From assembly GCA_035645695.1 (NCBI GenBank), contig DASQMC010000051.1:1-64000 (forward strand): 64,000 nt of DNA, read 5' to 3'. The notes below the pieces were generated by a model. That model was not told the DNA's origin. It saw only the letters and a list, made by a program, of their open reading frames with translations, and did no database searches. The stretch comes from JAIVJZ01 sp035645695. GTDB taxonomy: Bacteria > Acidobacteriota > Blastocatellia > Pyrinomonadales > Pyrinomonadaceae. This document shows positions 1 to 7,456 of this stretch, one piece after another (position 1 is the stretch's first letter; each line of letters begins with the position of its first letter). A program made the position numbers and the translations under genes.

Positions 1-173
1 CACATCAACGCATCGATGTGTCGCCCCCGCCGTGGCTTCGTCGCCATGATTGTCGGGCGCTGTTGCCTATCTAACGATGGGGGCTATTGATCGTCGCCCC
101 TGCGGGAATTAACCGTCGCCGCTCGCGCGGATTAAATTCCCGTTTTGCCTCGCGACTCGGCTTAAGCGCGCGT

Positions 174-1934
174 TTACGGAGTCGCTCCGCCGCGCATCGT
201 TTCGTCGCGCTTGCCTTTGAACTCCGAACCGGCCTTCCACTCAGGGAACTTGTCGCCCTGCGCGACGCGGTAGCCGATCAAGGTCAGCAGTTGCGCGTCC
301 TCGACCGCGCCGGATAATTCCCAGTCGGGTTTAATCTGGTCGGAAACTTTGTGGTAATCCTTGTCCGTGTACTCGTCGCGCTTCTGCTTGCTGTAAGCAA
401 CGTCTTTGCCGATGTAGTCCACGCCCGAGTCGGTGTAGAGCGCGGGCACGCCCACCTTCGCGAACTCGAAATGATCGGAGCGATAATAGAAGCCCTTCTC
501 GGGTTCGGGATCGGGCTTGACGGTGCGACCCTGCGCGCCCGCCGCCTCGCGCAGGAGGTCTATGAGCGTCGAGTTGTCATCGCCGACCATCGTAATGTCT
601 TTGGTGCGCCCCCACTGGTTGACGCCGTCGATGTTGATGTTGGCGAGCGTCTTGTTGGGCGGGTAGAGCGGGTTCGCCGCGTAGTGCTTCGCGCCAAGCA
701 AACCCTTCTCCTCGGCCGTGACGGCGAGGAAGATGATGGAGCGCTTCGGCGCGGGCGTCATCTTCGTGAAGGCCTCGGCGATCTCAAGCATCGCCCCCGT
801 GCCGGATGCGTTGTCGAGCGCGCCGTTGAAAATCTGGTCGCCCGTCAATTTGGGGTCGCGCCCGAGGTGATCCCAGTGCGCCGAGTAGATGACATACTCG
901 TTTTTGAGCGCGGCGTCCGAGCCTTCGAGTTTGGCGACGACGTTGCTCGAATTGATCTCGCGGATAGTGTTTTTGACTTCAAAATTGGCCTTGGCGTTCA
1001 GCGTGACGGGCTTGAAGTCTTTCGTCACGGCCGCCTTCTTCAACGCGTCGAAGTCCTGACCGGCCGACGACATGAGTTCCTTCGCGCGGTCGAGCGTGAC
1101 CCAGCCTTCGATGGCCGCGCGATCCATGTTCTTGTTCGGCGTCTGCACGTCGAAGTTCTCGCGCGACCAACTGCCCGAGACGACTTCGTATGGATAGCCC
1201 GCTGGCCCCGTCTCGTGAACGATGATGGCGGCGGCCGCGCCCTTATCGCGCGCGATCTCATACTTGTACGTCCAGCGGCCGTAGTAGGTCATGGCGTTGC
1301 CCTTGAACATTTTCTCGTCGAGCTTCGAGGCATCGTTCGCGTCGGGCACGGCCGGGTCGTTGATGAGCATGACGATGGTTTTGCCGCGCACGTCCACGCC
1401 CTTGTAATCGTCCCAGCCGTATTCGGGCGCGACCACGCCGTAGCCGACGAAGACCACGTCCGAGTTCTCCACCTTCGATTCCGGCACGAAGCGACGCGAA
1501 ACGGCCACGTAATCCGTCGGGAACTTTAACTCCATCGTCTTGCCCGCCGCCGTGAACGACGCGCGCGGCGCGCCCGTGAAGCCGACGAGCGGAACTTTCT
1601 GCACGTAAGTCCCGTCGGGGTTGCCGGGCTTCAAGCCGATGCGTTGATATTGTTCGGTCAGATATTTGACGGTCAACTCTTCGCCGCGCGTGCCGGGGCC
1701 GCGCCCCTCGTACTCGTCGGACGAGAGTACCGTGGTGTGCTGCATGATGTCGTTGGCGTTGATGGTGTCGAGCGCGGGTTTGAGTTCGGCCGGAATGGCG
1801 GCGGCGCTCATGGTGTTCGTCGCGGCGGCGTTCGTGTTCGCCGTCTGGTTCGTCGTCGGCGTCTGCACGCACGCCGCCGTGAGCGCGGCGAGCAGAGCGG
1901 CGAGCGACAGTGCGGAAAGAATGCGCTTCTTCAT
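174..1934 (-). CDS. M28-family zinc metallopeptidase, lipoprotein
   Basis: This is a predicted exported lipoprotein of 586 residues that should hydrolyse peptides at the N-terminus. Residues 1-22 form a lipoprotein signal with lipobox LTAAC (Cys22), followed by a Thr/Asn/Ala-rich linker. A PA-type insert lies roughly at 130-320. The catalytic half carries the M28 ligands: His353 (SAHWDHLG), Asp374 (GALDNASGTG), Glu408-Glu409 (TAEEKG), Asp436 (NIDGVNQ) and His488 (YRSDHFEF), so all five di-zinc positions are present. ATG is in good context and no earlier start keeps the lipobox. Nothing in the neighbourhood defines a substrate; exported peptidases and propellers follow downstream on the same strand. 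Family assignment is confident; the substrate is unknown. Confidence 0.93.
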   Translation of the reverse strand: MKKRILSALSLAALLAALTAACVQTPTTNQTANTNAAATNTMSAAAIPAELKPALDTINANDIMQHTTVLSSDEYEGRGPGTRGEELTVKYLTEQYQRIGLKPGNPDGTYVQKVPLVGFTGAPRASFTAAGKTMELKFPTDYVAVSRRFVPESKVENSDVVFVGYGVVAPEYGWDDYKGVDVRGKTIVMLINDPAVPDANDASKLDEKMFKGNAMTYYGRWTYKYEIARDKGAAAAIIVHETGPAGYPYEVVSGSWSRENFDVQTPNKNMDRAAIEGWVTLDRAKELMSSAGQDFDALKKAAVTKDFKPVTLNAKANFEVKNTIREINSSNVVAKLEGSDAALKNEYVIYSAHWDHLGRDPKLTGDQIFNGALDNASGTGAMLEIAEAFTKMTPAPKRSIIFLAVTAEEKGLLGAKHYAANPLYPPNKTLANINIDGVNQWGRTKDITMVGDDNSTLIDLLREAAGAQGRTVKPDPEPEKGFYYRSDHFEFAKVGVPALYTDSGVDYIGKDVAYSKQKRDEYTDKDYHKVSDQIKPDWELSGAVEDAQLLTLIGYRVAQGDKFPEWKAGSEFKGKRDETMRGGATP

Positions 1935-1980
1935 TTTCGTGTGCCTCGTATTGGAGTTGATTGGAAGTTGTACGAGATGT

Positions 1981-2009
1981 TTCTAAGCCGAAACGGGCGG
2001 CCAAGTCAA
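1981..2009 (-). promoter_or_regulatory. possible sigma70 promoter for the M28 peptidase gene
   Basis: On the minus strand a TTGACT hexamer is followed after 17 bases by TTAGAA, about 50 bases upstream of the peptidase ATG. The -35 is close to consensus but the -10 is poor, so the call is weak. Confidence 0.3.
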
Positions 2010-2030
2010 TCGCCGCAAGCGTCAGGGATA

Positions 2031-2215
2031 AAGAGGGAAGGGGAAAGGGGCAAAGGGAAAAGGGGAAGGGGTAAAGGACAAAGGGGAAGGGGGAAAGGGG
2101 AAAGGGGAAAGGGTCAAAGACAAAACCTTGCTCGCTCGCACCGCTTGTTCCTCTGTCCTTGCCCTTTCCCCTTTCCCCCTTCCCCTTTTCCCTTTGCCCT
2201 CTATTCCCCTTCGCT
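2031..2215. repeat. inverted array of GGGGAAA-like heptamers
   Basis: The left arm (about 2031-2122) is a run of GGGGAAA-type units of 7-8 bases. The right arm (about 2151-2215) is the complementary CCCCTTT run. The two arms could pair into a long imperfect hairpin between the peptidase start and the end of the next gene. It may act as a transcription terminator, but its composition and period match other heptamer arrays in this window, so it is probably a simple-sequence repeat element. Confidence 0.8.
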
Positions 2216-3475
2216 TTACCCGAAGCAATAGACGCGCCCGTCCTGCGAGCCGATGACGACGCGGCCGGAGGCGATGGCGGGCGAGGCGGAGAGCGCCGCG
2301 CCTGCTTCAAATTCCCAGAGCTTCGCGCCGCTGTAAAAATCGAGCACGTAAAACCTGCCGTCGCTCGAACCGACGAAGACACGCCCAGACGCGAGCGCGG
2401 GCGACGACTCGACGCGGGCGCGAGTTCCGAAAGTCCACAGGGCGCGGCCCGTGCGCGCGTCGAGGCAATGCACGTACTTGTCGCGCCCGCCGAGCACGAC
2501 GCGGTTTTCCACCGCGCCCGCCGAAGAGTAGAAGGGGAACTGTCGCTGCGCGTTGCGGTAACGCCATGAGATGCGGCGCGTAGAGAGGTTGACGCCGAGC
2601 ACGTAGTTGTCGAACGTGCCGTAGAAGGCCGAGTTGTTCATCAAAGCGGGCGACGCGCCCGTGTACGCGCCCGACGTTACCGTGTAGAGTTCGCGCCCGT
2701 CCGAGATGCGGATGGCGCGAAAGATTTCGTCGCACCCGGCGACGTAGGCCGTGCCGTTCGCGACTCCGGCGGTCGCGTGGACGGGGCCGCCCGTCTTCAC
2801 CTTCCAGCGCACCGCGCCGCTTTTGGCGTCGAGACAATAGAGGTGGCCGTCGTATGAGCCGATGAGGATTTTGTCGTCCACGGCGACGGGCGAAGCCTTG
2901 ATCTCGCCGCCCGTCTTGAACGTCCACGCGCCGCGCCCGTTGCCCGCATTGACGGCATGAACCGTCCCGCCGAGATCGCCCACATAGACGAGTCCGTTCG
3001 CCACGGCGGGCGACGACTCGCCGATGCCTTCCTTGCTTCCGGTGTTGTACTTCCAACGCACCGCGCCGTTCGAGAGATCGAGCGCGGCGAGCACGCCGTC
3101 CTGCGAGCCTACGTAGACCGTGCCGTTCGCGATTGCCGCCGAAGATTCTATCCCTGCGCCCGCCTGATAATTCCACAGCGGTCGTAAATTTTTCGACACG
3201 TCCGACTTCGACACGCCCGTCAACTGCTGGCCTCCGCGAAACTGCGTCCAGTTGTTCGCGTCAGCCCACTGCGCTGCGGCTCGCGCGGGCAAAAGTAAAC
3301 AGGCGAGAGTCAAAAGCAGCGTGAGCGAAAGCGCACGCAACGGGCGGCGCCGAGAGAGAAATTTCCTGTTCACTTCATTCACTTCCATCTTGTTCACTTC
3401 ATTCACTTCCATCCTGTTCACTTCGTTCGCTTCCATCCGGTTCACTTCGTTCGCTTCCGGCACATCCTCAAACAT
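2216..3475 (-). CDS. exported PQQ-like beta-propeller protein (1 of 6)
   Basis: The protein has 419 residues with about eight PQQ-like blades, seen as repeated G.VYVGS.DG..YALD..TG...W strings from residue 70 to the end. After an N-terminal extension there is a signal peptide (RRRPLRALSL through ARAAAQ) and the entry motif NWTQFRGG shared by its paralogues here. It is presumably periplasmic or surface-exposed. No catalytic residues of quinoprotein dehydrogenases are evident, so a scaffold or binding role is more likely than alcohol oxidation. The first about 38 residues are four tandem copies of an 8-residue unit (EANEVNRM type), each carrying an in-frame ATG, so the start is ambiguous. The upstream ATG overlaps the dehydrogenase stop by 8 bases; the last ATG (3388) gives a conventional signal peptide. 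Confidence 0.85.
   Translation of the reverse strand: MFEDVPEANEVNRMEANEVNRMEVNEVNKMEVNEVNRKFLSRRRPLRALSLTLLLTLACLLLPARAAAQWADANNWTQFRGGQQLTGVSKSDVSKNLRPLWNYQAGAGIESSAAIANGTVYVGSQDGVLAALDLSNGAVRWKYNTGSKEGIGESSPAVANGLVYVGDLGGTVHAVNAGNGRGAWTFKTGGEIKASPVAVDDKILIGSYDGHLYCLDAKSGAVRWKVKTGGPVHATAGVANGTAYVAGCDEIFRAIRISDGRELYTVTSGAYTGASPALMNNSAFYGTFDNYVLGVNLSTRRISWRYRNAQRQFPFYSSAGAVENRVVLGGRDKYVHCLDARTGRALWTFGTRARVESSPALASGRVFVGSSDGRFYVLDFYSGAKLWEFEAGAALSASPAIASGRVVIGSQDGRVYCFG
3362..3457 (-). repeat. four 24-bp tandem repeats at the gene start
   Basis: Four direct copies of a 24-base unit encode EANEVNRM, EANEVNRM, EVNEVNKM and EVNEVNRK at the N-terminus of the adjacent propeller gene. Most copies include an ATG, so copy number could change which start is used without shifting frame. 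Confidence 0.85.
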
Positions 3476-4631
3476 TCTGAAATTGTGATTGCAGGGCGCG
3501 GCGGTAGAGTTCGAGCGCGCCGCCCGCGTCGAACGGGCGCGGGTTGAACGTGCCCGTCCACTGGCGCGCCGCGGCGGCGGCCAGCATTTCGAGGTCGCCG
3601 TGCGGCACGCCCGCCGCGCTCCAATCTTTATCGAGCGCGCCCGCCGTTTTCAATTCGTCGAGTCGCGCGGCCAAAGCGTCGCCCGCTCGCGCGTCGTCCA
3701 CGTCCCTGCCGGCGGCGCGCGTGAGTTCGGCGTAGCGCGAACGGACGACCGCGCTGTTCCAACGGACGACGTGCGGCAACAGGAGCGCGATTGCCTCGCC
3801 GTGCGTCGTGCCGTAGCGCTCGGTCAGAGGGTTGGCGCAGGCGTGCGTCGCGCCGAGCATAGAGTGTTCAATCGCCACCCCGGCGTAGTGCGCGCCGAGT
3901 TGCATCGCGCCGCGCGCTTCGAGGTCTTGCGGGGCGGCGAGCACGCGCTCGTAATTCGCTTCGAGCAGCCGCCACGCCTCGCGCGCGAACAGGTCGGAGA
4001 ACACGTTGCGACGCGTCGAGACGTAACTTTCGATGGCGTGCGCGATGGCGTCGAACCCGGCCGTGGCCGTGACTGACGGGGCTTGAGAGACGGTGAGCGA
4101 TGGATCGAGCAGGGCGATGCGAAAGGCGGCTTTCGCGTCGCCGCAGGCCATCTTGGCGTGCGTCACGGCGTCGGAGATAAGGGCGTAGGATTGCGCTTCG
4201 CTGCCCGTCCCGGCGGTCGTCGGGATGGCGATCATCGGCAGCATGGCCTGCGCGGCCCTGCCGTAACCGTGGTAATCGCGCATCTCGCCGCCGTTCGTCA
4301 AAAGAAAGTTGATGCCCTTCGCGCAGTCGAGCGAACTCCCGCCGCCGAGTCCGATGATCGAATCAACCCCGGCCGACGCGGCGAAGTCGCGCCCGCGCTC
4401 GCACATGCTCGTGTCAGGGTTCACGTCGAACTCGTGGAAGGGAATTACCTCGACGCCCGCCGCCGACAGCACTCCCGACGCTTCCGCGACATGCCCGGAC
4501 ACGACGAGGCCGCGATCCGCGACGAGCAGCGCGCGCCGGAAATTCAACTCGCGCGCGAGCGCGCCGAGACGCGCGAGCGCGCCCGCCCCGAAGACGACGC
4601 GCGTCCGTAGTTGAAAGTCGAAAGGCAGCAT
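3468..4631 (-). CDS. iron-containing alcohol dehydrogenase
   Basis: This group III Fe-dependent, NAD(P)-linked alcohol dehydrogenase of 387 residues should interconvert an alcohol and its aldehyde in the cytoplasm. The cofactor loop GGGSSLDCAKG is followed by TTAGTGSEAQ. Metal-ligand segments include GFDAIAHAIESYVS and GATHACANPLTERYGTTHGEA. The ATG at 4631 is preferred over a TTG nine bases upstream; neither has an obvious Shine-Dalgarno. The gene sits upstream of, and overlaps by 8 bases, a propeller gene on the same strand. That suggests co-transcription, but the propeller lacks quinoprotein residues, so a shared pathway is not established. The alcohol substrate cannot be read from the sequence. 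Confidence 0.92.
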   Translation of the reverse strand: MLPFDFQLRTRVVFGAGALARLGALARELNFRRALLVADRGLVVSGHVAEASGVLSAAGVEVIPFHEFDVNPDTSMCERGRDFAASAGVDSIIGLGGGSSLDCAKGINFLLTNGGEMRDYHGYGRAAQAMLPMIAIPTTAGTGSEAQSYALISDAVTHAKMACGDAKAAFRIALLDPSLTVSQAPSVTATAGFDAIAHAIESYVSTRRNVFSDLFAREAWRLLEANYERVLAAPQDLEARGAMQLGAHYAGVAIEHSMLGATHACANPLTERYGTTHGEAIALLLPHVVRWNSAVVRSRYAELTRAAGRDVDDARAGDALAARLDELKTAGALDKDWSAAGVPHGDLEMLAAAAARQWTGTFNPRPFDAGGALELYRRALQSQFQNV

Positions 4632-4642
4632 TTTAATCAAGG

Positions 4643-4723
4643 GATGAAGAAGAATTGATTCATTGATTCATCGGTTCATTGAATCAATGAAGAAATGGAT
4701 CAATGAATCAATTCTTCTTCATC
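4643..4723. terminator. 25-bp perfect inverted repeat, likely terminator
   Basis: A perfect 25-base stem (left arm 4643-4667, right arm 4699-4723) built of GATTCATT-like units separates the propeller gene at 4733 from the dehydrogenase start, with a partly self-complementary centre. It could terminate transcription from the propeller gene. It also resembles the simple-repeat palindromes elsewhere in the window. Confidence 0.6.
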
Positions 4724-4732
4724 TTTGTCGTT

Positions 4733-6283
4733 TCAGGGTTTCTTCGGTTCTTCGGGTTTCTTCGCCGGAGTCGCGTTGTCGGGTTTCTTCGCCGGAGCCG
4801 CCGTGTCGGCCTTCTGTTCGGCGATGGCGTAGAGTTGGTTGCGGTTGGCGATAAAGAGCGTGCCGTTGGCCGGAACGGGCGTCGAATAGACGCTGCTCGC
4901 CATGTTGATTTCGGCGATAACTTTCTTCGTCTTGCCTTCCTGCAAGATCACGATGTCGCCGTCCTCGTCGCCGAGGTAGAGTTTGCCGTCAATCATTATG
5001 GGCGAGCCCCAGACGGCGGCGAACAGGTCGTGCGTCCAGTAAACCTGCCCGGTCTTGGCGTCGAGCGCGTGGAGGAAGCCGCTGAAGTCCGGATAATAGA
5101 CGATGCCGTCTTTGATGGCGGGCGTCGAGACGGAGCGGCGAATTTTGTCGTAGTGCCAGACCATGCCGGTCTTGGTGATGTCGCCGCGCTTCGTCGGGTC
5201 GATGCAATAGAGGTGGCCGACGCCTTCGCCGTGTTCGGGGTCCTGGCCGTTGGCGAGATAGACCTTGTCCTCGTAGATGACTGGCGTCGAGATCACTTCG
5301 TTGCGCGTCTTCGGCCAGACGGAATCTTTCGGGTTCAGGTCGAACTCCCAGAGCTTCTTGCCCGTCAGAGCTTCGTAGCCGCGCACCCAGCCGTCGCCCT
5401 GCGGGAAGATGACCTGATCCACGCCGCCGAGTTTGCCGACCGTGGGCGAAGACCACTGCCCGTGCAGAATCTTCTCGAACACGGAATTGTCTTCCCAGAC
5501 GAGTTTGCCCGTCCGCTTGTTCAGGGCGATGATGGCCGGGGCTTTCGGCGAGGGGACATTGACGTGGCTCTCGTCCTGCCCGTTCGACGTGCTGACGTAG
5601 ATAAGATCGCCGAAGGAGACGGGCGAGGAGTTCGACATGTTGTGGGGAAACGCTCCCACCTCTTCCATCATGTCAAACTTCCAGATGACATCCGCGTCGC
5701 GCTCGCCGTTCAACTTTTCATCTTTGACCGCGCCGTCGTTCTCCTTGTCGCGAAACCCTTCCGTATCGAGCGCGACGACCTCGCCGCGATTCGTGACGTA
5801 ATACAGAATCTTCCCCTCGACCAGGGGCGACGAACAGATGCCCTGATACGGCCAATCGTTGACGCGCCCGGCCGCGAGTTTGTCCGTCACGGCCTGCCAC
5901 AAAAATTCGCCGTCCGTTTCGCGAAAGGCCATCAGGATGCCCTTGTCGCCTTTCACCTTCGGGTCGCGCGGCGCTTCGTTGTTCGTGCCGACATAGACCT
6001 GCCCGCCCGCCACCACCGGGTTGCCGTAAGTCTGCGAGCCGAGCGCGGTCACCCATTTGATGTTCGTCTTCTTCTGCACGTCCCAACTGACGGGAATGCC
6101 CTTCATGTTCGAGACCATGTTGCGGTCGGGCGTGCCGCCCCACATCGGCCAATCGCCGCCGCCCGGATCGGATGCGGAAACAGTGAGCAGTGAGCAGTAA
6201 GCAGTAAGCAGTATGCTGCCTACAACCGCCGCCGATACCGTCAATACAATCTTCGCGCCCCTCGTTCTTTGAATGCTGTTCAT
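4733..6283 (-). CDS. exported PQQ-like beta-propeller protein (2 of 6)
   Basis: The protein has 516 residues: a signal peptide, the entry motif DWPMWGGTPDRN, then propeller blades with Trp-rich PQQ-like repeats such as GKLVWED and TGQVYWTH, and a C-terminal Lys/Pro/Ala-rich tail (about 30 residues, PAKKPDN type). The start at 6283 is chosen because AGAGGA lies about 10 bases before it; an ATG at 6304 has no such site. Part of the signal peptide (SILLTAYCSLLTVSA) is encoded by the heptamer array that also fills the upstream spacer. This is an unusual case of a simple repeat providing a hydrophobic leader. A role in extracellular binding or assembly is inferred only from the fold. Confidence 0.88.
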   Translation of the reverse strand: MNSIQRTRGAKIVLTVSAAVVGSILLTAYCSLLTVSASDPGGGDWPMWGGTPDRNMVSNMKGIPVSWDVQKKTNIKWVTALGSQTYGNPVVAGGQVYVGTNNEAPRDPKVKGDKGILMAFRETDGEFLWQAVTDKLAAGRVNDWPYQGICSSPLVEGKILYYVTNRGEVVALDTEGFRDKENDGAVKDEKLNGERDADVIWKFDMMEEVGAFPHNMSNSSPVSFGDLIYVSTSNGQDESHVNVPSPKAPAIIALNKRTGKLVWEDNSVFEKILHGQWSSPTVGKLGGVDQVIFPQGDGWVRGYEALTGKKLWEFDLNPKDSVWPKTRNEVISTPVIYEDKVYLANGQDPEHGEGVGHLYCIDPTKRGDITKTGMVWHYDKIRRSVSTPAIKDGIVYYPDFSGFLHALDAKTGQVYWTHDLFAAVWGSPIMIDGKLYLGDEDGDIVILQEGKTKKVIAEINMASSVYSTPVPANGTLFIANRNQLYAIAEQKADTAAPAKKPDNATPAKKPEEPKKP

Positions 6284-6422
6284 AATCTTCAATCCTCTAT
6301 CCATCTCTTATTACTGCTTACCGCTCACTTTCTCACTTTCTCATTGCTCACTGCTCACTGCTCACTGCTCACTGCTCACTGCTTACTGCTTACTGCTCAC
6401 TGCTCACTGCTCACTGCTCACT
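6181..6422. repeat. GCTCACT/AGTGAGC heptamer array spanning a gene start
   Basis: Bases 6313-6422 are tandem GCTCACT and GCTTACT heptamers. The complementary AGTGAGC/AGTAAGC units occur at 6181-6213, inside the signal-peptide coding region of the neighbouring propeller gene. The outer end of the array also supplies the stop codon of the methyltransferase gene (stop at 6418). The arrangement is an inverted pair around the translation start. Confidence 0.88.
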
Positions 6423-7455
6423 CTTTTGTCGATACTATGATATGGCCGGGCATCGTCTGGTGCGGGACGCTGTGCGAGAAGCCCGCGGTGCCGAGCATCC
6501 GGTCGAACTCCGAAAACGTGTAAGCGTCGCCCGAGGGCGTCGTGCCGAGCATGACGAGGGCGAAGGCGGCTTCCGTAGGCGGCGTCACGCGATCCTCGTT
6601 CGGGACGAACTCCAGCGTCACGGCGCGACCGCCCGTTTTGAGCGCGGCGTGCGCTTTGCGCATCAACGCCTCGCACGTCGCCGGGTCGAAGTGATGGAAG
6701 AAGTTTGTGAACAGCACGAGGTCGTAATCGTCGCCGAACTCGACCTCGAACGCGCTGCCGGGCACGAGGTGATAGCGCGAGGCGATGCCCGCCGTCTCCG
6801 CGTTCCGTTGCGCGATGGCAAGGACATTCTGCCAGTCAACGGCGTAGACCTCGGCCTGCGCGTTCCGCTCGGCGAGCGTGATGCCGAAGATGCCGTGACC
6901 GGCGGCGATGTCGAGAATCTTGCACGGTCCCATTTCGTCGATGCCCACGATGCGCGCGATGTCAGCGGCGGCCGGGCGCATGACGGCCGCCATGCCGCGC
7001 GCGAAGTCTTCCCACATCGGATGATCCGCCGTCATGGAGCCTTCGGCTTCGAGCACCGTGCCGCCCTTGCGTACGCTCTCCGTGAGCCGCCGGAAGGCGT
7101 CGCCGAGGTGCGCGCCCGAGAGAAATTCCGCCATGCCGCCGACGTAGGCGGGCGAGCGGCGGTCTAGGAAAATCGCCGACTCCTGTGTGAGCGTGTAACG
7201 CCCGTCCGGGCATTTGCCGAGAAACTGCGAGACGGTCAGGTAGTCGCAAAGTATGCGCACGCCGCGTTCGGCCGATCCGGTGCGCGCCGCGAGTTTCGCG
7301 GCCGTGTCGTCGCCCTCGGCGATTGAACTGAAGAGGTCGAGTTCGATTGCGGCTTTCAGGGCGGCGGTCTGCTGGTAGGCCGTGAGCGTTTGAAAGATGC
7401 GCTCGGGCGTCGGCGGCGGGGCGAGTTCGGCCGCTTCGTTGATCGTGGGGTTCAT
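6418..7455 (-). CDS. class I SAM-dependent O-methyltransferase-like protein
   Basis: The protein has 345 residues with the two-part layout of plant/bacterial COMT-type methyltransferases. An N-terminal winged-helix dimerisation region (about 17-100: FQTLTAYQQTAALKAAIELDLF) precedes a Rossmann SAM domain with motif I LDIAAGHGIFG, the acidic ribose contact VYAVDW, and FTNFFHHFD near the active site. Substrates of this family are usually small hydroxylated metabolites; the substrate here is unknown. The ATG is one base from the stop of the upstream propeller gene, so the two are almost certainly co-transcribed. The final codons run into a heptamer repeat, so the C-terminus may have been altered by repeat expansion. 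Confidence 0.9.
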   Translation of the reverse strand: MNPTINEAAELAPPPTPERIFQTLTAYQQTAALKAAIELDLFSSIAEGDDTAAKLAARTGSAERGVRILCDYLTVSQFLGKCPDGRYTLTQESAIFLDRRSPAYVGGMAEFLSGAHLGDAFRRLTESVRKGGTVLEAEGSMTADHPMWEDFARGMAAVMRPAAADIARIVGIDEMGPCKILDIAAGHGIFGITLAERNAQAEVYAVDWQNVLAIAQRNAETAGIASRYHLVPGSAFEVEFGDDYDLVLFTNFFHHFDPATCEALMRKAHAALKTGGRAVTLEFVPNEDRVTPPTEAAFALVMLGTTPSGDAYTFSEFDRMLGTAGFSHSVPHQTMPGHIIVSTKE

Positions 7456-7456
7456 C

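Noticed and set aside
351..1529. Long plus-strand open frame (392 codons) opposite the M28 peptidase
   Set aside because: It is a GC-bias shadow of a well-conserved peptidase. Its translation is Arg/Val-rich with no fold or motif.
2031..2215. Phage or plasmid origin
   Set aside because: The purine/pyrimidine arms are a simple heptamer array like others here; no initiator gene or iteron-like spacing is near.
6313..6422. Possible CRISPR array
   Set aside because: The repeats are contiguous 7-base units with no spacers and no cas genes are present.
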